Origin: DATKSS01 sp049582065
GTDB taxonomy: Bacteria; Chloroflexota; Dormibacteria; Dormibacterales; Dormibacteraceae
NCBI GenBank assembly: GCA_049582065.1
Contig: JBAUTF010000050.1
Coordinates: 1-18,808, forward strand
Direction: 5' to 3'
DNA length: 18,808 bases
Shown here: in pieces, positions 1 to 7,290 of the stretch
Layout of the letters: each line of letters begins with the position of its first letter
Numbering within the stretch: the first letter of the stretch is position 1
The notes under the pieces: generated by a model
Told to the model about the DNA's origin: nothing
Database searches by the model: none
Seen by the model: only the letters and a program-made list of their open reading frames with translations
Made by a program: the position numbers and the translations under genes

Positions 1-1382
1 ACGAAGCTCAGGGCGACGACCAGCACGAACGCATCGTTCAGCGCCTCTGCGGTCACCAACCGGGCGAGGCAGGCGCGAACCAGCGACAGTTGAGCAGGGG
101 TGGCGCTGGCGCATGCCCCAGCTGCTCCAGTTCCGAGGCGAGCCTGGAGGATGGTGTCGCCGGCCCGCGTCGTGGCGCGGCTGGTGAGGTAGCTCGAGAG
201 CCCCGCGACTCCCACCGCCGACCAGATCTGGCGGGTGACGTTGAACAGCGAAGACGCCCGTGCCATGGCCACGTTGCTCACCGCCGACAGGGCGAGGTTC
301 TGAACCGGAATCCCTGCGATGCCGAAACCAGCTCCGCGGAGCACAAGCCAGGGCGCGAGAGACCACGCATCTGTCTGTGGCCCCGCTTTGGTGAAGCCGA
401 TCGAGCCGATCGCGAGAAGGCCCACACCGATCACGGTCAGGAGTCGTGGACCGATGCGGTTGTACAGCCGCCCTGCGAACGCGATGCCTACCGCAGCGGC
501 GAGGCCCATCGGTATCAACAGCACGCCCGTGTCGAGGGGGCTGCGACCGAGCACATTCTCGAAATACAGCGGGATCAGAAACAAGCTGCCGAGGCCGACT
601 GCGCCGATGACCCAGCTGATGACGTTCGAGGTCGTGAACGCCGCAGTGCGGAAGAGACGTAGGTCCATCACGGGATCGGTCGATCGCAGCTCGAAGACGA
701 CAAAGCCGGCGAGCAGCAGTACGCCCACCGTCAGTAGACCGGTCACGGTGGAATCGCTCCAGCCGTGCGTGCCGGCGCGGTCTATGGCGTAAACCAGGGA
801 GATGGTGCCGGACATCGCGAGCAGCAGGCCGATGACATCGAAGCCACGGCGCTCGGCCGAGATCTCGGCCGCGTCCGGCCGAAGCACACGGGCAGCGAGC
901 AGCAGGGCGATGACGCCGAGCGGTACGTTGACCAGAAAGATGGCCTGCCAGTCGAACGTCGTCGTGAGATAGCCGCCGATCGTCGGTCCGAACGTCGGGG
1001 CGAGCAGCAGCGGGACACCGATCACCGCGGCTGCCGGTCCTCGCTCGGCTGGCGGGAATTCCCGGTAGGCGATGGCGAGCGCGAGCGGGAACAACGCGCC
1101 CGCGCCGATTCCCTGGATGACCCGAAAGGTGATGAGCAAGCCCACGGTCGACGCGAGCGCGCAGAGCCCCGACGCTCCAGTGAAGAATGCCAGCGACACG
1201 AGCCAGATCCGTTTCGAGCCCAAACGGTCGCTGAGATAGCCGGTCACCGGAATGACGGCGGCAGACGAGAGGAAGTAAGCGCTCGCCACCCACACCACGC
1301 TCTGCCAGTCGGTGTGGAAGGCGCTCTGCATTCGCGGCAGCGCGACGTTGACGATCGTGTTGTCCAGCACGGCCATGAACAT
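1..1382 (-). CDS. DHA2-family MFS multidrug efflux transporter (C-terminus beyond the window; 5' end disrupted)
   Basis: Reading the minus strand from 1382 gives an uninterrupted frame to the left edge (about 460 residues), so no stop codon is seen. It begins MFMAVLDNTIVNVALP, the TM1 signature of the DHA2 (EmrB/QacA, 14-TM) drug:H+ antiporters. It continues with the loop 2-3 motif GYLSDRLGSKR, the TM4 segment FRVIQGIGAGALFP and the TM5 antiporter motif APTFGPTIGGYL. Hydrophobic helices recur throughout. Proteins of this family export drugs, dyes or toxic metabolites through the cytoplasmic membrane using the proton gradient. The ATG at 1382 cuts into TM1 and has no ribosome binding site. The missing N-terminal residues are encoded just upstream in another frame (see the next entry). 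This is either a recent frameshift pseudogene or a one-base sequence error. The family call is firm; the substrate is unknown. Confidence 0.9.
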   Translation of the reverse strand, partial: MFMAVLDNTIVNVALPRMQSAFHTDWQSVVWVASAYFLSSAAVIPVTGYLSDRLGSKRIWLVSLAFFTGASGLCALASTVGLLITFRVIQGIGAGALFPLALAIAYREFPPAERGPAAAVIGVPLLLAPTFGPTIGGYLTTTFDWQAIFLVNVPLGVIALLLAARVLRPDAAEISAERRGFDVIGLLLAMSGTISLVYAIDRAGTHGWSDSTVTGLLTVGVLLLAGFVVFELRSTDPVMDLRLFRTAAFTTSNVISWVIGAVGLGSLFLIPLYFENVLGRSPLDTGVLLIPMGLAAAVGIAFAGRLYNRIGPRLLTVIGVGLLAIGSIGFTKAGPQTDAWSLAPWLVLRGAGFGIAGIPVQNLALSAVSNVAMARASSLFNVTRQIWSAVGVAGLSSYLTSRATTRAGDTILQARLGTGAAGACASATPAQLSLVRACLARLVTAEALNDAFVLVVALSF

Positions 1383-1428
1383 GCCGAGGGACTACGATCG
1401 CCGCCTGCCATTTATAGGTGAGCTGCAT
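1383..1428 (-). other. Out-of-frame N-terminal codons of the MFS transporter (apparent single-base deletion)
   Basis: The minus strand from the ATG at 1428 reads MQLTYKWQAAIVV, a typical DHA2 N-terminus that should run on into SLGMFMAVLDN. The frame used by the rest of the gene meets a TAG at 1392-1394, four codons before its ATG. Joining the two parts requires one extra base around 1389-1392. No slippery heptamer suggests programmed frameshifting. An in-frame ATG also occurs further upstream at 1494, without a clear Shine-Dalgarno. Confidence 0.7.
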
Positions 1429-1736
1429 ATGGCGGGCAATTCTAGGGAGGGCGACGTTGCACCGGGGGGCCGTCGGACTGCCGCGGACAAGCATCAATCC
1501 ACGCCCGTTCGATAGCGGCACTCGGCGGTCTCCTGCGCCGGTAACAAGTCTGCTGGCAGGGGCCAACGCGTTTCCACCAGACCAGAAAACTTCGGACTAG
1601 ACCGAGACGGCTACCTGATAAGGATCCTTATTAGGCTGGTCACCACCTCATGGACAGTTCACGCTGAGAGGGTCCGAAATCGCAGCATCAGGGTGCTTGT
1701 GGTACGAATTCCGGATGTCGTGCGCGAAGGCCGTTG
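1429..1736. other. Intergenic region between the GH3 gene and the MFS gene
   Basis: About 308 bases with no convincing gene on either strand. The only clear structure is the palindrome at 1618-1631. No T-run terminator is obvious after the GH3 stop codon. Confidence 0.5.
1618..1631. promoter_or_regulatory. 14-bp perfect palindrome, candidate operator upstream of the MFS gene
   Basis: ATAAGGATCCTTAT is perfectly self-complementary and sits about 190 bp upstream of the MFS start, in the only AT-richer patch of this intergenic region. Short perfect palindromes of this kind are typical sites for MarR-type repressors, which often control DHA2 pumps. No regulator gene is visible here, so the binding protein is unknown. 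Confidence 0.4.
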
Positions 1737-4217
1737 TCAGCCCAATGTCACTGTGGCGCTCAGCCTGAGATCGCGCGACGACCGGCCTGCTCGCAGTTGG
1801 TAGGCTGCCTGCTTAGGTGAAACCCAGGCATGCACCTCCGGGTCGTAGCGCATGAACGCTCGGGCCGGCACGGTCAGCCGTGCCGCAACCACCTCGCCGG
1901 CATCCGCCGTGACCGGCGAGAACGCCGCCAGGACCCGGATCGGGCGGCTGGGGTCGTCGTCCGGCGGTTCGACGTACAGCTGCACGATCTCGCGCCCCGT
2001 GCGGGTGCCGGTGTTTCGAACGATTACAGTCACGTCCACGTCGTCGCCGGGGCCGATCGTGCTCTGCGCCGGCTCAAGCGACTCGTAGCTCCACTCCGTG
2101 TAACCGAGCCCATGGCCGAAGGCGAACAGCGGTTCGGATCCCGTGCGATCAAAGCCACGATAGCCGACCAGGAGTCCCTCCGAATACACGAGCTTGCCGC
2201 CCTCCGGCTGCGCCTCGAGCACAGGGGAGTCCGCTTTGTCGCGCGGTAGGGATACCGGCAGCCTGCCGCCCGGCTCCATGACGCCCATCAGCGTGTCCGC
2301 CAACGCGTCACCGATCGCCTGCCCCGGCAGCCAGGCCTGGATGATCGCCGCGACATGGTCCACCCACGGCATGAGCACAGGCATGCCGGAGTTGACGACA
2401 ACTATGGTGTTGGAGTTGGCGGCGGCGACGCGAGTCACGAGCTCGTCCTGCCGTCCAGGCAGCTGCAGCGAGTCGCGGTCGTAACCCTCGCTCTCGGTGC
2501 CGTCGGCGGAACCGACGACGACCACAGCCACGTCCGCCTCGGCCGCAGCGGCAGTTGCTTCTTCGATGAGGCGGTCGTCGCGCACGAAGCGTGTGATGCC
2601 GAGCCGCAGTGTCACGAACCGCAGCTCCGGAAGGAGGTCGATCTGAATCTCCACGTCATGCCCGGCGTGAAGCTCGATCTGCGCGCGAAGTTCGGGGGGA
2701 CGCGAGAGCGCCTCGACGATGTCGTGATGCAGCTCGGTCGTGCCCTCCGCCACCACCGAGCCATCCACTGAAATGCGAAGTCGCCCGACGCCGGCGGCGC
2801 CGACGATGTGAGGTCCATTGGCCTGCGGCGTGTAGCGGGCTCTCATGACCAGCTCCGAACCCGAGGCGTGGACCACGTCCGGAAGGCCGTCCCACCAGGT
2901 GGCGACGCAGCGTGAGAACTGTTCGTCGTAGACCTTGACGCCGTCAGGGTCCCGGACCTCCACTCGCACGCCCGGCTGCCGGCTCACGGGGTCGACCAGC
3001 GTTCCGTCTGGTGGCGCCGCGACCGTAAGGCCGGTCGCGCAGCCCTGTTGAACGGTGACGCTCGCCGATGAGCCGAGCGACTTCCGAAGCGATTCGGCAA
3101 GCTGCGGACGAACCGCGGGCAAGACCCTGATGCTCCCTCCGCCCTGGGTCACCGGGTCGACGGCGTTGGGCCCGATCAGCGCCAGCTTGCGAACCTTCCC
3201 GGCCTGCAGGGGAAGCAGACCGCGTGGGTTGCTCAACAGCACGAGGGACCTGGCGGTCACTTCGCGTAGCAGCACCTTGTCGACCAGGCCATGCGGAGTT
3301 GTACGAGGGCCGACCGGCTCAGATGTGATACCGAAGCCGTTGAGACCGCCGACCTTGCGCGCGACATTGAGCAGCCGCGCCACCTTGTCATCGACCACGG
3401 ACTCGGGCACCTCACCCGACCGCACCGCGCTCGTGAGCTGGTCACCCCACGGGCCCCGGGGTCCCGGCATGACGAGGTCGAGCCCGCCGAGCGCGCTGGG
3501 GACGGTGCTCGTCGTGGCGGACCAGTCCGAGACCACGACTCCGCCGAATCCCCATTCCGCTTTCAGAACGTCGTTGAGAAGTCTGGAGTTGGCGGTCATC
3601 GTGGCCCCGTTGACCGAGTTGTAGGCGGCCATGACGAGAAGGACGTGAGCCTCGGCGACGCAGGCTTCGAACGGCGGCAGGTAGAGCTCCCTCAGCACAC
3701 TCTCCTCGATGCGCGCGTCGTAGGTCCGCCGATCCGTTTCAGAGTCGTTGGCGACGTAGTGCTTGGCCGTGGCTCCAACGCCCACGCTCTGGACTCCCCG
3801 GACATAGGCGACAGCGATGCGCGCGCTGAGCAGAGGGTCTTCGGAAAAACATTCGAAGCCGCGACCGCTCAGCGGCGTACGGACTATGTTCAGGGTTGGA
3901 CCGAGGAGAATATCGACGCCTTTGGCGCGCGCTTCGCGCCCCAGCTCTGCAGTGATCCGCTGAACCAGATCTTCGTCCCATGTCGCAGCAAGGGCGACCG
4001 GGCATGGCAGCAGGGTGGACGGGTTGTTCCCGTCGAAATGGGTGCCGCGCACGCCGGCGGGGCCGTCCGAGAAGATGATCGGCCGCAGGCCGACGGCACT
4101 CTCGCCGTGGAGGGCCCACGAGTCGGCGCCTGTCAGCAGTCGTACCTTCTGCTCCAGCGTGAGCCGGGCGACCAGCCCCGACTCATCGCCGCGAACTCCT
4201 GTAGCTACACCTCTCAT
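1737..4217 (-). CDS. Glycoside hydrolase family 3 beta-glucosidase with PA14 insert
   Basis: An 826-residue, apparently complete GH3 enzyme that should release glucose (or another sugar) from the non-reducing end of beta-linked oligosaccharides or glycosides. The N-terminal TIM barrel covers about residues 15-290, with conserved KH (152-153) and the nucleophile Asp231 in VVVSDWSA. The second alpha/beta domain is interrupted by a PA14-like insert at about 415-545. The acid/base Glu should lie in TESEGYDR (E575 or E577), and a fibronectin-III-like domain ends the protein (about 715-800). No signal peptide is present, so it should act in the cytoplasm on imported sugars. The frame is open further upstream to 4286, but the ATG at 4217 follows AGGAG by 7 nt and is the better start. 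It is the last gene of the LacI/Opp unit, 103 nt after the binding-protein gene with a strong hairpin between them. Substrate linkage cannot be read from sequence. Confidence 0.93.
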   Translation of the reverse strand: MRGVATGVRGDESGLVARLTLEQKVRLLTGADSWALHGESAVGLRPIIFSDGPAGVRGTHFDGNNPSTLLPCPVALAATWDEDLVQRITAELGREARAKGVDILLGPTLNIVRTPLSGRGFECFSEDPLLSARIAVAYVRGVQSVGVGATAKHYVANDSETDRRTYDARIEESVLRELYLPPFEACVAEAHVLLVMAAYNSVNGATMTANSRLLNDVLKAEWGFGGVVVSDWSATTSTVPSALGGLDLVMPGPRGPWGDQLTSAVRSGEVPESVVDDKVARLLNVARKVGGLNGFGITSEPVGPRTTPHGLVDKVLLREVTARSLVLLSNPRGLLPLQAGKVRKLALIGPNAVDPVTQGGGSIRVLPAVRPQLAESLRKSLGSSASVTVQQGCATGLTVAAPPDGTLVDPVSRQPGVRVEVRDPDGVKVYDEQFSRCVATWWDGLPDVVHASGSELVMRARYTPQANGPHIVGAAGVGRLRISVDGSVVAEGTTELHHDIVEALSRPPELRAQIELHAGHDVEIQIDLLPELRFVTLRLGITRFVRDDRLIEEATAAAAEADVAVVVVGSADGTESEGYDRDSLQLPGRQDELVTRVAAANSNTIVVVNSGMPVLMPWVDHVAAIIQAWLPGQAIGDALADTLMGVMEPGGRLPVSLPRDKADSPVLEAQPEGGKLVYSEGLLVGYRGFDRTGSEPLFAFGHGLGYTEWSYESLEPAQSTIGPGDDVDVTVIVRNTGTRTGREIVQLYVEPPDDDPSRPIRVLAAFSPVTADAGEVVAARLTVPARAFMRYDPEVHAWVSPKQAAYQLRAGRSSRDLRLSATVTLG

Positions 4218-4250
4218 GGACGATCTCCTAGATTGCCGGCGGGCCCGGGG

Positions 4251-4277
4251 GTCCGGCCGGCGAGTTGCCGGCCGGAC
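4251..4277 (-). promoter_or_regulatory. Strong intercistronic hairpin between the binding-protein and GH3 genes
   Basis: GTCCGGCCGGC (4251-4261) and GCCGGCCGGAC (4267-4277) form a perfect 11-bp GC-rich stem with a 5-nt loop. A second, weaker stem lies just before it in the transcript (CCCACC 4282-4287 with GGTGGG 4297-4302). No U-run follows the big stem on the minus strand, so it is more likely an mRNA-stabilising or attenuating element than a classical terminator. It would allow much more binding protein than GH3 enzyme from one transcript. Confidence 0.6.
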
Positions 4278-4320
4278 GGGACCCACCCATCACCGTGGTG
4301 GGCGTGAATTTGCAAAGTTC

Positions 4321-6111
4321 TCAGGCGGCCGGCTTCAGCTGCATGAGGATGTAGGGCATCTGTGGGTCGCTGGGCGATGGGTTCATGTATGGGTGAGACT
4401 GGTTTGGCCATCCGGTGTACTTGGCGCTGCTGTAAACGTTCCAATCGGCGCCGTACAGAAGCGGAGCCTCGGGGATGTCGGTTGACATCATCTGGGCGAG
4501 CTTCTGCACCGACGGGTAGAGCGATGCGGTGTCGCTTGGGTCCGTGCTCGCGTAGGTCGTCAGGGCCGCCTGCGCGGCGGAGCTGTTGTAGCCGACGTAG
4601 TGCGCTGCCGACGTCGAGCTGGAACCGTCCATCCAGTCCTGGTACTGGATGTACGGGATGCTGCCACCGTTGCCCCAGTGGATGGCGGTCTGCCACGAGC
4701 TGGGGTCGGAGGTGAGAGTGGTGTTCCAGTCGGAGTAGCCCTGCGCCGGCTTTGTGGTCACGTCCATGCCGAGCGCCTGCAGCTCCTGCGACATGAGGGA
4801 CGCGTTTTCCCAGTAGTCAGAGAAGGGGACTGGATCGTAGATCGAGAACTTGATGATCCGGCGGCCTTGGGTCCAGCAGTTGGACTGGTTGCTGCCGTCG
4901 CAGTTCCCGCCCGACTTGTAGGTCCCGGTGCTGCTGTCGTAATGCGAGCTGGCTGGAGCGCTCCAGCCGGCGGCCTCGAGGATGTCGTAGACGTCGGCGC
5001 CATTGGGCAGCTGGTCGGCCTTGGCAGTCGCTGCGTCAGGCACGCTTCCACTTGTCGAAAGGTCGCCCGTGAGGCTGCCGTCGCTGGGAAGGAACGCCTT
5101 CTGGTTGGGCAGGATGAGCGCGCTGGAAGAGCTCGCTGGCAGCTCATATCCCGACTCACCCAGGAGAGCGAGCGCGTTGCGGTCGACGCCGTAGCTGACG
5201 GCTTTGCGAACAGCGGCGTCGCTGATCCCGGTCGCACCGCCATTACCCGGGTTCAGGTTGAACCAGAGGACAACGGTGTTGCCTGACGCAAACCACGCGT
5301 GGTTGGTCAGCGGGTTCAGGTTGACGAAGTTGGCATAGACGTTGGGGATGTCGTTGCCGGCCCAGTCCAGCTGGCCGCTCACGAGGGCGTCGCTGGCCGC
5401 GGCGTTGGTGGAGATTGACGGGGTGTCGATCTCAGATTCCGGGGGAGTCCCGCCCCAGTAGTTGGGGTTCGGCTTCCACTTGACGAGCGAGCTCGAGTAG
5501 CTCTTGAGCATGAACGGTCCGGTGCCAATGGGATTGCTGATCGTCATCGACGGGTTCTGCGCGATCTGGTCCGCCACGGACGCCTTGAGGATGTAGGTAG
5601 TGCCCAGGATCGCCCACAGGCCCGTGTACTGGGGCGTCTGGAAGTGAAGGGTCACGGTGTTGCCGCTCACCGTCGGGTCGGACGCCTGGGGTGGAACGCC
5701 CGGGATGTCGGCCTTCGGGTTCTCCATCGCCTTGAAGGTGGCTGCGACGTCGGCCGGTCCGAACGCGGAGCCGTCATTGAACTTCACGTTCTGCCGGATC
5801 GTCACCTGTAGGTCCTTGCCGCCGTTCTGGAATGCGTATGCGGTCGCCAGCCAGTAATGCGTGCCGGCTGCGGTCGGGTCGAGCTGGTCGAATTCGACCA
5901 ACGGCTCGTTGACGATGCTCTTGGTGCCCATGCTCGATGAAAACGAGTTGGGGTCGTACGGGTTGAAGTCCTGGGAGAACGTCACGCCCGTGGTCGGCTC
6001 CGCGATCAACGGCTTGCCGCCTGACGTGGCTGTATTGGTCGACCCGGACTGGCAGGCGGCGACGAGCAGTGTCGCCACGCTGAGCGCACCTGTCACAACA
6101 CGCCAATTCAT
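4321..6111 (-). CDS. ABC transporter substrate-binding lipoprotein, family 5 (OppA/DppA-like)
   Basis: A 596-residue extracytoplasmic solute-binding protein. The N-terminus MNWRVVTGALSVATLLVAAC is a lipoprotein signal peptide with lipobox LVAAC, making Cys20 the lipidated residue, followed by a Ser/Thr/Gly-rich linker. The mature part has family-5 hallmarks: NPYDPN near the start, NEPLVEFD, VTIRQNVKFNDGSAFGPADVAATF, then FVNLNPLTN and AVRKAVSYGVDRNALA. It should deliver substrate to the permeases encoded upstream. Family-5 proteins bind peptides, but several (for example in Thermotoga) bind cello- or other oligosaccharides. The LacI regulator and GH3 enzyme in the same unit favour a sugar ligand here, as an inference. 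The start at 6111 is preceded by GGAGGTGAT at good spacing; the longer open frame to 6234 lacks this and would bury the signal peptide. A 129-nt gap separates it from the ATPase gene. Confidence 0.92.
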   Translation of the reverse strand: MNWRVVTGALSVATLLVAACQSGSTNTATSGGKPLIAEPTTGVTFSQDFNPYDPNSFSSSMGTKSIVNEPLVEFDQLDPTAAGTHYWLATAYAFQNGGKDLQVTIRQNVKFNDGSAFGPADVAATFKAMENPKADIPGVPPQASDPTVSGNTVTLHFQTPQYTGLWAILGTTYILKASVADQIAQNPSMTISNPIGTGPFMLKSYSSSLVKWKPNPNYWGGTPPESEIDTPSISTNAAASDALVSGQLDWAGNDIPNVYANFVNLNPLTNHAWFASGNTVVLWFNLNPGNGGATGISDAAVRKAVSYGVDRNALALLGESGYELPASSSSALILPNQKAFLPSDGSLTGDLSTSGSVPDAATAKADQLPNGADVYDILEAAGWSAPASSHYDSSTGTYKSGGNCDGSNQSNCWTQGRRIIKFSIYDPVPFSDYWENASLMSQELQALGMDVTTKPAQGYSDWNTTLTSDPSSWQTAIHWGNGGSIPYIQYQDWMDGSSSTSAAHYVGYNSSAAQAALTTYASTDPSDTASLYPSVQKLAQMMSTDIPEAPLLYGADWNVYSSAKYTGWPNQSHPYMNPSPSDPQMPYILMQLKPAA

Positions 6112-6117
6112 TGATCT

Positions 6118-6137
6118 ATCACCTCCGTGAATCACGG
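6118..6137 (-). promoter_or_regulatory. Ribosome binding site and adjoining small hairpin of the binding-protein gene
   Basis: On the minus strand CCGTG-ATT-CACGG forms a 5-bp stem (6125-6137) whose 3' arm ends in the first two bases of the Shine-Dalgarno GGAGGTGAT (6118-6126). The site is the strongest ribosome binding site in the operon, as expected for a binding protein needed in excess. The hairpin may tune access or protect a processed 5' end. Confidence 0.4.
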
Positions 6138-6240
6138 CCGTAAAGGCTCGTGCATTGCTGACGGCTACCCGGTGGCCCCTCTCTCGTCTCGTGCCGGATG
6201 GCGGCGGAGACCGAAACGCCAGACGCAAATCCAAGTTTCC

Positions 6241-7290
6241 TCACCTCTTTTTCGCTTCTTTTTCGAGTGAAGCGCCGGCCACCGCCGGCACACCGTTGTC
6301 CTGTCCTCCCCGCTCCGCTGGATCGACGTGAAGCCAGCACGCGGCGATGTGATCCGCGGCCACCGCAACGTTCGGCGGGGCTTGCCGCCTGCACACGTCC
6401 ATCACGTGTGGGCAGCGCGGGTGAAAGCGGCACCCGGAGGGAAGCGCCTGCATGCTGGGTGGCGAGCCCTGGCCGGCAAGGTGCGGCGGCTTGTCTCGGT
6501 CCGGGTCTGGTGCGGCTGAAAGGAGCAGCTGGGCGTATGGATGAGCAGGGCTGTCGGTCAAGACCGCGCTGGGAGCGGCCTCGACCAGCTGCCCGGCGTA
6601 CATGACCACGATGGTGTCCGCCAGGTAGCGCGCAGATGCGATGTCGTGCGTGACGTAGAGGATCGCGAGGTGCTCTTTGTCGCGAAGGTCGGCAAGGAGA
6701 TTGAGTACGCCGAGCCTGATCGAGACGTCGAGCATCGAGACCGGCTCGTCGGCGATCAGGACCTTCGGCCGAACCGCCAACGCCCGGGCGATGGCCACCC
6801 GCTGCCTCTGACCGCCAGACAACTCGTGAGGGAATTTGCGGGTGAAGGTTTCGGGCGGCTTGAGTGCGACCCGGCGCAGCAGCTCCGCGACGGCGACGTC
6901 GGCGTTGCCGTCGGCCAGGTGATGAATCTTCAACGGACGCTCGAGCTGATAGCGGACCCGGTGCACCGGGTTGAGGGAAGCGAACGGGTCCTGCAGGACC
7001 ATCTGGACCTCCGCGGCGTAGGAACGCGGTCGCCCCGATGGTGCGGGCTTGCCGTCGAGCAAGACCTGCCCGGCGTCCGGCTTGATGATCTTGGCGAGCA
7101 CGCGCGCAACCGTGGTCTTTCCGGCGCCGCTCTCGCCGACGATCGCCGTCACCTTGCCTGCTTCGAGGCGCAGCGAGACGTTGTCCACCGCGCGGATCGC
7201 TATCCGTCGAGCGAACGGCCCCCAGCTCTTCTTGAGCCAGAAATACTTCACGAGGTTGCGTCCTTCCAGCACCGCAGGGGAGGTGTTCAC
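6241..7290 (-). CDS. OppF/DppF-like ABC transporter ATPase
   Basis: A 349-residue ATP-binding subunit of an oligopeptide-type importer, acting at the cytoplasmic face of the membrane as the partner of the ATPase half of the fused gene upstream. Visible motifs are Walker A GESGAGKTT (52-60), the Q-loop at Gln100 in VLQDPFASLNP, signature LSGGQRQR (157-164), Walker B VLIADEP ending near residue 183, and the H-loop His215. The C-terminal Opp-type extension has four conserved cysteines (SGCRFHPRC, MDVC, ACW), a pattern linked to an iron-sulfur site in dipeptide transporter ATPases. The start is GTG at 7290, overlapping the upstream TGA (GTGA), so translation is probably coupled. The tail is basic (EKEAKKR). 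Confidence 0.93.
   Translation of the reverse strand: MNTSPAVLEGRNLVKYFWLKKSWGPFARRIAIRAVDNVSLRLEAGKVTAIVGESGAGKTTVARVLAKIIKPDAGQVLLDGKPAPSGRPRSYAAEVQMVLQDPFASLNPVHRVRYQLERPLKIHHLADGNADVAVAELLRRVALKPPETFTRKFPHELSGGQRQRVAIARALAVRPKVLIADEPVSMLDVSIRLGVLNLLADLRDKEHLAILYVTHDIASARYLADTIVVMYAGQLVEAAPSAVLTDSPAHPYAQLLLSAAPDPDRDKPPHLAGQGSPPSMQALPSGCRFHPRCPHVMDVCRRQAPPNVAVAADHIAACWLHVDPAERGGQDNGVPAVAGASLEKEAKKR

Noticed and set aside
3291..4307. Long plus-strand open frame opposite the GH3 gene (338 codons), plus many shorter ones across the window
   Set aside because: GC-rich antisense shadow; the product has no family features, while the minus strand encodes a full GH3 enzyme with its motifs.
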